This document shows, piece after piece, positions 1-5,498 of a stretch of 13,597 nucleotides of DNA (position 1 is its first letter; each line of letters opens with the position of its first letter). The translations under genes were made by a program, and so were the position numbers. The stretch comes from CAYZED01 sp964477445 (GTDB taxonomy: Bacteria > Bacillota > Clostridia > Lutisporales > Lutisporaceae): contig CAYZED010000039.1 in assembly GCA_964477445.1 (NCBI GenBank), forward strand, positions 1 to 13,597. The letters are read 5' to 3'. The notes beneath the pieces are model-generated. The model made no database searches, was not told the origin of the DNA, and saw only the letters and a program-made list of their open reading frames with translations.

Positions 1-54
1 ACCTATGACCCTCTGCTTGTAAGGCAGATGCTCTCCCAGCTGAGCTATGCTCCC
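1..54 (-). tRNA. tRNA-Val (anticodon TAC), 3' end cut off by the window
   Basis: On the minus strand the molecule begins GGGAGCA at position 54. It has a normal D-arm (TAGCTCAGCTGGGAGAGCA) and an anticodon stem TCTGC/GCAGA enclosing the loop CTTACAA, so the anticodon is TAC (valine, GTA codons). The variable region and the start of the T-arm are visible; the rest of the T-arm and the acceptor 3' strand lie beyond position 1. It is the third tRNA of a cluster and follows tRNA-Glu by five bases. Confidence 0.93.
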
Positions 55-59
55 ATAAA

Positions 60-134
60 TGGTGACCCATAGGGGAATCGAACCCCTGTTACCGCCGTGA
101 AAGGGCGGTGTCTTGACCGCTTGACCAATGGGCC
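60..134 (-). tRNA. tRNA-Glu (anticodon TTC)
   Basis: The minus strand begins GGCCCAT at 134 and pairs with ATGGGTC near the 3' end (one G-T pair). The anticodon stem ACCGCC/GGCGGT holds the loop CTTTCAC, giving anticodon TTC for GAA/GAG codons. The T-arm AGGGG TTCGATT CCCCT is perfect. The discriminator A is followed by CC and then A at 60, so the CCA end appears to be encoded. It is the second gene of the tRNA cluster. Confidence 0.95.
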
Positions 135-139
135 TTGGA

Positions 140-215
140 TGGTGACTCATCGGAGATTCGAACTCCGGACACCTTGATTAAAAGTCAAGTGCTCTACCGA
201 CTGAGCTAATGAATC
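140..215 (-). tRNA. tRNA-Lys (anticodon TTT)
   Basis: The minus strand begins GATTCAT at 215 and pairs with ATGAGTC. The D-arm TAGCTCAGTCGGTAGAGCA is canonical. The anticodon stem CTTGA/TCAAG holds CTTTTAA, giving anticodon TTT for AAA/AAG. The T-arm CCGGAG TTCGAAT CTCCG(A) is normal. An encoded CCA follows the discriminator A. It is the first gene of the Lys-Glu-Val cluster, directly downstream of a strong promoter. Confidence 0.95.
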
Positions 216-222
216 ATGTCAC

Positions 223-239
223 TCCCTGTCTCACAGGGA
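223..239 (-). other. Perfect hairpin at the 5' end of the tRNA precursor
   Basis: TCCCTGT and ACAGGGA form a perfect 7-bp stem around a 3-nt loop. Counting about seven bases from the -10 box at 248-253, transcription should start near 241, so the precursor RNA would begin almost exactly with this stem-loop. It lies seven bases upstream of mature tRNA-Lys. It may shield the 5' end or guide processing, but that is inference. Confidence 0.5.
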
Positions 240-247
240 CAATACAT

Positions 248-276
248 ATTCTACTTGCTAGGCATACTTTTGTCAA
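248..276 (-). promoter_or_regulatory. Sigma-A promoter of the tRNA cluster
   Basis: On the minus strand a perfect -35 box TTGACA (271-276) is followed after exactly 17 bases by the -10 box TAGAAT (248-253, five of six matches). Both spacing and sequence are near consensus. It lies about 30 bases upstream of tRNA-Lys and after the purA terminator, so the tRNAs appear to be transcribed on their own. Confidence 0.85.
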
Positions 277-330
277 CCACTTTTTTTAAATTCTTTATTT
301 AAAGCAAATAATTCGCGAATCCCTTGAAAT

Positions 331-366
331 TAAAAGGGTTGAACACTATGATAGAAATTCAACCCT
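331..366 (-). terminator. Probable terminator after purA
   Basis: Just downstream of the purA stop, the minus strand reads AGGGTTGAA (366-358), a 14-nt loop, then TTCAACCCT (343-335): a perfect 9-bp stem. A short run of T (TTTTAATTT) follows. The U-tract is short and interrupted, so it may be only moderately efficient. It separates the dehydrogenase-purA operon from the tRNA promoter. Confidence 0.65.
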
Positions 367-374
367 AATGTTTT

Positions 375-1652
375 TTAAAAATCTTCTAGAACTATTGTCT
401 GGTCTCTCCTTGGTCCGACTGAAATTATTGAAGCATTCACTCCACAAAGTTCTTCTATTCTTTCTAAGTATCGTTTGGTTGAAGTAGGAAGGTCTTCATA
501 ACGCCTTACATCTGTTATGTCTCCCCATCCTTCAAACTCTTCGTAAACAGGCTTACAATTCGCCAAATCATCTAAGCTAGCAGGGAAGTCTTGAATTATT
601 TCATCTCCGAGTCTATATCCTACACAAATCTTTACTTTATCAAGTCCTGCTAATGTATCTACTTTAGTTATAGCCATACTAGTTAGCCCACTAATTCTTA
701 CAGCAAATTTTACAATTACTGCATCAAACCATCCGCACCTTCTTGATCTACCTGTCACTGTTCCAAATTCAAATCCTTTTTCTCTAATCCAATCTCCTGT
801 CGCATCTTCAAGTTCAGTCGGGAACGGTCCTTTTCCAACTCTAGTTGTGTAAGCTTTAACAACTCCTAGAGCCTTATTAATCATAGTAGGTCCTATACCG
901 ACACCAGTCGGAACGCCTCCTGATGTAGGATGTGATGAAGTAACAAAAGGATATGTTCCAAAGTCAATGTCTAACAAAGTTCCCTGTGCGCCTTCAAACA
1001 AAACCTTTTTTCCTGACTTAATGGCATTATAAACAACCACTGAAGTATCTGCCACATAAGGTCTAATACGTTCAGCAAGTACTAAATATTTATTTAAAAG
1101 TTCGTCATAATCAAATCCCTCAAAATCATATATCTGCTTCAAATAAAAATTCTTTGCTTCCAAGGAGACTTTGAGTTTTTCTTTGAAAACATCTTTTTTC
1201 ATCAGATCGCATACTCTTATACCAGAGCGCTCTGTTTTGTCCATATAGCAAGGTCCGATACCCTTTTTAGTAGTACCGATGTCATTCGCTCCACGGCTTA
1301 TTTCTGCTAGTTCGTCCTGTTTTTTATGGTACGGAAAAATCAAATGTGCTCTATCGCTTATTTTTAAATTTTTTGTATCAACGCCTCTTCCTGCGAGTCC
1401 GTCAACTTCACCAAGAAACGCTTCTGGGTCAATAACCAACCCATTCCCAAGGACATTGATCGTATCTGGATTAAGAATTCCAGAAGGTATAAGTTGTAAC
1501 TTATATTTTTGATCTCCGAGTTCTATGGTATGCCCTGCATTATTCCCACCTTGGTATCTAACTACCATGTCGGCTTTTCCTGCTAGAAAATCTGTGATTT
1601 TCCCTTTTCCTTCGTCTCCCCATTGGGCTCCGATTACTACTAATGAAGACAT
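375..1652 (-). CDS. purA: Adenylosuccinate synthetase
   Basis: PurA joins IMP and aspartate using GTP to make adenylosuccinate, the first committed step from IMP to AMP, in the cytoplasm. The 425-residue length is normal for bacterial PurA. Visible family motifs are the N-terminal nucleotide loop GAQWGDEGKGK (residues 8-18, with the catalytic Asp13), GGNNAGH with catalytic His41, GTTKKGIGP (126-134), the Q-G-T-L-L-D-I-D and TSSHPTSGG region (about 223-245), TRVGKGPFPTE (270-280), RSRRCGWFD (302-310) and the C-terminal GPRRDQT (413-419). The ATG start is supported by AGGAGG seven bases upstream. It begins 18 bp after the FAD dehydrogenase gene stops, so the two are likely co-transcribed. Nothing is missing or broken. 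Its place beside dnaB and tRNAs is common in clostridia. The call is very secure. Confidence 0.98.
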   Translation of the reverse strand: MSSLVVIGAQWGDEGKGKITDFLAGKADMVVRYQGGNNAGHTIELGDQKYKLQLIPSGILNPDTINVLGNGLVIDPEAFLGEVDGLAGRGVDTKNLKISDRAHLIFPYHKKQDELAEISRGANDIGTTKKGIGPCYMDKTERSGIRVCDLMKKDVFKEKLKVSLEAKNFYLKQIYDFEGFDYDELLNKYLVLAERIRPYVADTSVVVYNAIKSGKKVLFEGAQGTLLDIDFGTYPFVTSSHPTSGGVPTGVGIGPTMINKALGVVKAYTTRVGKGPFPTELEDATGDWIREKGFEFGTVTGRSRRCGWFDAVIVKFAVRISGLTSMAITKVDTLAGLDKVKICVGYRLGDEIIQDFPASLDDLANCKPVYEEFEGWGDITDVRRYEDLPTSTKRYLERIEELCGVNASIISVGPRRDQTIVLEDF

Positions 1653-1670
1653 AATAATCCTCCTAACTAA

Positions 1671-3086
1671 TTACTTCTGATTTTTATTAAAAATTTCTCT
1701 TGCCACGACCACACCGGTAACCGACGCCTGCATGAGACCTCTCGTTATTCCAGCTCCATCGCCAATGGTATAGAGATTATTAATGGATGTTTTGAACTTT
1801 TTATCAACATCAACTTTGCTTGAATAGAATTTGCACTCTATACCGTAAAGTAGTGTGTTTTTCGAATATAGCCCTGGTGCGATTTTGTCAAAAGCTTTCA
1901 ACGCTTCGATTATTGATGTCAAATGTCTATTTGGTAAAACATAGCTTAAATCACCTGGCACTGCGCTTTTCAACGTTGGTATTGTAGTTGATTTCTCAAG
2001 TCTATCTTTATCGGTACGACGTCCTTGTAGCAAGTCGCCCAATCTTTGAACCATTATTGATCCACCGGTTAACATATTTGCAAGTCTAGCTATATATCTC
2101 CCATATTCTATTGGAGCATTAAATGGTTGTGTAAATTTTGTTGAAACTAGCATCGCAAAGTTAGTATTATCAGTCTTTAATGCATCGTCTCCATAACTGT
2201 GCCCATTGACCATTGCGAGTCCTTCGTCGTAGTTCTCTTGAGAAACTACTCCACCTGGATTCATACAAAAAGTTCTGACTTTGTTATCAAAAGTATCTGA
2301 ATAATATACTAGTTTCGCTTCATAGAGTTCCTTTGTAAGATGGTCCATAACACTATTCGGAACTTCAACTCTCACTCCAATATCAACAGCATTATTCGTC
2401 GTCTGAATACCTAGCTTTCTCATCTGTTCTGTAAGCCATCCCGCGCCACCTCTTCCAGGTGCGATAATTATATTATCCGCTTCGATAACTTCAGTTTCGC
2501 CTTTTCTAACTTTTATCTTTATTCCAATTACTTTATTATCTTTAACTATTATTTCTTCTGCTTCTGTAAGCTCAGAAAATTCGGTGTTTGTTTTTTCAAC
2601 GAGATACTTATACATTCCTTCAAGTACAAAAAACGCCCTTTCGGTACCAAGATGTCTCACTGGACAAGGCACGAGCATAATGTTATGGCGCGAAGCATCA
2701 TACTTGATTTCATCAACTCTTTTATTGTTTAGCCCATGAACTTCCTCTTGAGCTCCAAACTTTAAGTAAATTTGGTCAGCATAATTAATCAATTCCTGTG
2801 CTTCATCTCTTGTCATGTAGTCGGTTATGTTTCCTCCAACTTCAGGGCTTAGAGATAATTTACCATCACTAAAAGCTCCGGCACCTGCCCATCCAAAAGT
2901 TACACCACATGGATCACAGCTGGTACATTTATTTAATGTTCGCTGCGGACAAGTCCTATTGAATATTGCACGACCTTTGTCAATAATTAGTATTCTGATT
3001 TCTGGGTTAAGTTTTGTTAGTTCCAATGCTGAAAAAATCCCTGCTGGACCTGCTCCAACTATCATTACGTCATATTCTTTATTCAT
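1671..3086 (-). CDS. FAD-dependent dehydrogenase of the COG2509 type
   Basis: A 471-residue flavoprotein of a family often annotated only as NAD(P)/FAD-dependent oxidoreductase; its substrate is unknown. The N-terminus has a Rossmann FAD-binding fold: a beta strand then GAGPAG (11-16), and an acidic end of strand two (IIDKG, 34-38). A cysteine-rich stretch follows (Cys46, 54, 57 and 60), then GWAGAGAFSDGKL (65-77), both typical of this family. A second nucleotide-binding motif is APGRGGAGW (209-217), and the C-terminal FAD motif is TIGDGAGITRGLMQAS (440-455). No signal peptide or membrane segment is seen, so it should be cytoplasmic. The ATG start has AAGGTGA just upstream. The gene lies directly before purA and after a promoter-like sequence at 3140-3168. 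The cysteine cluster could bind metal or an Fe-S cluster, but that is a guess. Confidence 0.88.
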   Translation of the reverse strand: MNKEYDVMIVGAGPAGIFSALELTKLNPEIRILIIDKGRAIFNRTCPQRTLNKCTSCDPCGVTFGWAGAGAFSDGKLSLSPEVGGNITDYMTRDEAQELINYADQIYLKFGAQEEVHGLNNKRVDEIKYDASRHNIMLVPCPVRHLGTERAFFVLEGMYKYLVEKTNTEFSELTEAEEIIVKDNKVIGIKIKVRKGETEVIEADNIIIAPGRGGAGWLTEQMRKLGIQTTNNAVDIGVRVEVPNSVMDHLTKELYEAKLVYYSDTFDNKVRTFCMNPGGVVSQENYDEGLAMVNGHSYGDDALKTDNTNFAMLVSTKFTQPFNAPIEYGRYIARLANMLTGGSIMVQRLGDLLQGRRTDKDRLEKSTTIPTLKSAVPGDLSYVLPNRHLTSIIEALKAFDKIAPGLYSKNTLLYGIECKFYSSKVDVDKKFKTSINNLYTIGDGAGITRGLMQASVTGVVVAREIFNKNQK

Positions 3087-3139
3087 GATATCACCTTACC
3101 CATTCATAAGCTATTAACTGGACACTTGAACCCTAACAT

Positions 3140-3168
3140 ATACTAACAGAAACCGCCCTGCAAGTCAA
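3140..3168 (-). promoter_or_regulatory. Probable sigma-A promoter of the dehydrogenase-purA operon
   Basis: On the minus strand TTGACT (3163-3168, five of six matches) is followed after 17 bases by TAGTAT (3140-3145, four of six). It lies about 55 bases upstream of the dehydrogenase start and in the correct direction. The spacer is unusually GC-rich (GCAGGGCGG). The DnaA-box cluster lies just upstream, so DnaA could influence this promoter; that part is inference. Confidence 0.6.
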
Positions 3169-3271
3169 GAAATTGTAATTATATACCAGCTTAAATTCCC
3201 ACCATATCCCAACTATCACTCTCTTTTTACTATGCATACTATATCTTTATACATGTCGATATTAATAAATA

Positions 3272-3596
3272 GAATGCACATTATCCACACTATCCACAGG
3301 GATATGCACATTTGTTCGGAGAACAAACAGAACACGAGTATTCACAACACTTTTTTGTAAAATAAATAAACATTTTTCATAAGTTATCAATAATATCTCG
3401 CAAAATATGTTTTTTCGCGAAAATGGTAATTAACAATTATTTTTGGTTATCCACAGATATCAACAACGGGTGATTTTGTCAAAATAGTCTGACAATTTCT
3501 AATAACCCTTGCAAGTCAACGTTTTCCCGATTCGACAATTTCATGTTTGCACTACATACACACAGGGCATTTATCCAATTGTGGATAAATGCCCTG
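3272..3596. other. DnaA-box cluster; possible origin or DnaA regulatory region
   Basis: The ~600-bp gap between dnaB and the dehydrogenase gene has no plausible gene but carries three perfect DnaA boxes TTATCCACA: 3281-3289 (+), 3447-3455 (+) and 3580-3588 (-). One-mismatch copies to TTATNCACA occur at 3290-3298 (CTATCCACA, abutting the first), 3302-3310 (ATATGCACA) and 3338-3346 (GTATTCACA). Weaker GAATGCACA is at 3272-3280. AT-rich stretches at about 3351-3400 and 3403-3445 lie between boxes and could be an unwinding region. A 7-bp inverted repeat TTTGTTC/GAACAAA (3311-3327) and the palindrome TTTTCGCGAAAA (3412-3423) are also inside. Flanking genes on both sides are on the minus strand, which argues against this being the main bidirectional origin. 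A DnaA-binding cluster controlling initiation or nearby genes is the safer reading. Confidence 0.7.
3563..3596. repeat. Perfect 15-bp inverted repeat with a DnaA box across the loop
   Basis: CAGGGCATTTATCCA (3563-3577) and its exact complement TGGATAAATGCCCTG (3582-3596) enclose four bases. The minus-strand DnaA box TTATCCACA (3580-3588) runs through the loop into one arm. It is about 85 bases downstream of the dnaB stop, but neither strand has a T-run after the stem, so it is not a standard rho-independent terminator. It could still end or stabilise the dnaB mRNA, or act as a DNA cruciform. Confidence 0.75.
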
Positions 3597-3681
3597 CATA
3601 ATAAATGTATAAAACCTTCATTGTTGATATTTTGTTCATGATATTTATTTTTTTATTACTATTAAATAGAATAAGTTAATT

Positions 3682-5010
3682 TTAGAAGCTTTCATGTTCT
3701 TTGTTTACAAATTTCGTGAATTGACCAAGCCAAATAAGCTCTGTTGTGCCTGTGGGGCCATTTCTCTGTTTTGCGATAATTATTTCACCGATATTCTTCT
3801 TTTCTGTATCTTTATTATAATATTCATCTCTATAAAGAAACATTACAACGTCTGCATCCTGCTCTATTGCTCCTGACTCTCTAAGGTCAGATAATATTGG
3901 CTTATGATCCGTTCTCTGCTCTGCCGCACGAGAGAGCTGAGATAATGCCACTACAGGAACCTTAAGTTCTCTTGCAAGAGCCTTAAGTGACCTTGAAATC
4001 TCTGAAATTTCCTGTTGCCTGCTTTCTCCACTTCCTGTCATTAGCTGCAAATAGTCAATTACAACGAGGCCTAAGTTATGTTCAATTTTTAGTTTTCTGC
4101 ATTTTGCACGTGTTTCCGTAACACTAATAGCAGGTGTATCATCTATGAAAATAGGTGCTCTTGAAAGAGGTGTAACAACCTTTGCGAGTTTAATCCAATC
4201 GTCTTCGTCTATGTCTCCCGTTCTAAGCTTTTGGGAATCTATTAATGCGGTAGAGCAAAGCAATCTATTGCTCAATTGTTCTTTCGACATTTCAAGACTA
4301 AATACCGCCGTGGTCACATTTGCTTTAATCGCAGCATATTCCACGATATTCATCATGAATGAAGATTTACCCATAGACGGACGGGCCGCTATCAAAACTA
4401 AATCAGATGGGTTTAGACCTGACAGCATTCTATCTAGCTCTGTGAACCCAGTCGGAACGCCTTGTAATTTCCCTTTGTTTTTATATAATTCCTCAATCAT
4501 GTCAAAATTAGTGTGAAGTATTTCTGATATTGCCTCAGGTCCGGCTGTAGAGTTTTTTAAAGAAATTTCAAAAATGCTCTTTTCCGCTTGCTCGACGATA
4601 GCTGAAACTTCTTCTTTTCCCTCAAAACTTTTTTGCATAATATCAGTCGAAGTTCTAATAAGTCTTCTTAACAAAGATTTCTCTTCGACTATTTTTGCAT
4701 AATATTTCACATTATGAGTAACCGGAACCATATCCATAAGCCCTGTAAGATAGGAAACACCGCCGACTACATCAAGTGTTTTTCTGCTTTTTAAGCGCTC
4801 CGTCAGAGTAATCAAATCAACTGCGTCGCCTTTATTATAGCTTTCGATAATCGCTTGGAATATTTCCTTATGTGCTTCCCTATAAAAGTCTTCTGACTTA
4901 ATGGTTTCCGTTACAGAAGAAATTGCTTCTTTATCGAGCAACATTGCCCCAAGTACAGACTGTTCAGCTTCATTGCTATGTGGTGGTATTTTCTGAATTT
5001 CGTTGCTCAA
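3682..5010 (-). CDS. dnaB: Replicative DNA helicase DnaB
   Basis: The hexameric helicase that unwinds DNA at the replication fork (called DnaC in Bacillus subtilis). The 442-residue length is normal. The N-terminal domain has the characteristic IPPHSNEAEQSVLGAMLLD (residues 8-26). The RecA-like ATPase domain carries Walker A ARPSMGKSS (209-217), Walker B VVIDYLQL (316-323), VPVVALSQLSRAAEQR (351-366) and DLRESGAIEQDAD (375-387). No intein is seen. The start is TTG at 5010, with AAAGGAG about ten bases upstream; the protein beginning SNEIQKIPPH fits the family and no better start exists. It follows rplI by 44 bp and should be the last gene of the DUF2232-gdpP-rplI-dnaB operon. In many clostridia a lon-type gene lies between rplI and dnaB; none is present here. 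Confidence 0.98.
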   Translation of the reverse strand: MSNEIQKIPPHSNEAEQSVLGAMLLDKEAISSVTETIKSEDFYREAHKEIFQAIIESYNKGDAVDLITLTERLKSRKTLDVVGGVSYLTGLMDMVPVTHNVKYYAKIVEEKSLLRRLIRTSTDIMQKSFEGKEEVSAIVEQAEKSIFEISLKNSTAGPEAISEILHTNFDMIEELYKNKGKLQGVPTGFTELDRMLSGLNPSDLVLIAARPSMGKSSFMMNIVEYAAIKANVTTAVFSLEMSKEQLSNRLLCSTALIDSQKLRTGDIDEDDWIKLAKVVTPLSRAPIFIDDTPAISVTETRAKCRKLKIEHNLGLVVIDYLQLMTGSGESRQQEISEISRSLKALARELKVPVVALSQLSRAAEQRTDHKPILSDLRESGAIEQDADVVMFLYRDEYYNKDTEKKNIGEIIIAKQRNGPTGTTELIWLGQFTKFVNKEHESF

Positions 5011-5034
5011 TGGGGCTTCACTCCTTTACAATAG

Positions 5035-5066
5035 CTATATGGCAACTACCCTAACTATATGGCAAC
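5035..5066 (-). repeat. 12-bp direct repeat duplicating the end of rplI
   Basis: CTATATGGCAAC occurs at 5035-5046 and 5055-5066, a 20-bp period. The right copy is the last codons and stop of rplI on the minus strand (GTT GCC ATA TAG). The left copy lies in the rplI-dnaB spacer. It looks like a short tandem duplication around the stop codon. Confidence 0.85.
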
Positions 5067-5498
5067 GACTTTGACATTTAGTTTTGCGATAACTTCTGTA
5101 TAAAGTTTAATCTCAACAACTGAAACTCCTGCAGATTTAATTGTATCCATTACAAATTTCTTTTTATCCAAAGTAATTGAGTGTTGTGCTTTAAGCTGTT
5201 CGGCGATTTCTTTACTAGTTATAGATCCAAAAAGTTTCCCGTTTTCACCGATTTTTGTCTTAATTAGAACCTCAACTTTTGAGATTTTATCAGCCAATTC
5301 TTTAGCTGCAAGCAACTCTTGAGCTTTTTTGTTTTCAACTGATGCCTTTTTATCTTGAATTTCATTTATTTTCCCAGCAGAAGCCTCTGATGCCAACCCT
5401 CTTGGAATCAAAAAGTTTCTAGCATATCCGTCACTTACACTCACCATAGTATCTTTCTTCCCTAAATCTTTTACATCTTGTAATAAAACTACTTTCAT
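5055..5498 (-). CDS. rplI: 50S ribosomal protein L9
   Basis: L9 binds 23S rRNA near the L1 stalk and helps keep the reading frame. The 147 residues are the usual length. The N-terminal domain (about 1-50) shows MKVVLLQDVKDLGKKDT and the conserved GYARNFLIPRGLA. A lysine- and alanine-rich central helix follows (about 45-80), then the C-terminal domain with GKLFGSITSKEIAEQLK (86-102). The ATG start overlaps the stop of gdpP as ATGA, and the Shine-Dalgarno GAGGGAG lies within the last gdpP codons, so the two are probably translationally coupled. The three to four C-terminal codons are repeated just downstream in the spacer before dnaB. Confidence 0.98.
   Translation of the reverse strand: MKVVLLQDVKDLGKKDTMVSVSDGYARNFLIPRGLASEASAGKINEIQDKKASVENKKAQELLAAKELADKISKVEVLIKTKIGENGKLFGSITSKEIAEQLKAQHSITLDKKKFVMDTIKSAGVSVVEIKLYTEVIAKLNVKVVAI

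Noticed and set aside
1279..1512. Plus-strand open frame of 77 codons within purA
   Set aside because: It lies wholly inside a clear gene on the other strand, has no ribosome binding site of note, and its product shows no family features.
3563..3596. Standard rho-independent terminator for dnaB
   Set aside because: The stem is strong, but neither strand shows a T-run after it.
3087..3681. The main bidirectional chromosomal origin
   Set aside because: Not ruled out, but not claimed: no dnaA or dnaN is present and the genes on both sides point the same way, so there is no sign of a replication strand switch here.
3694..4516. Plus-strand open frames opposite dnaB
   Set aside because: These are shadow frames of the well-conserved helicase gene; no motif or translation signal supports them.
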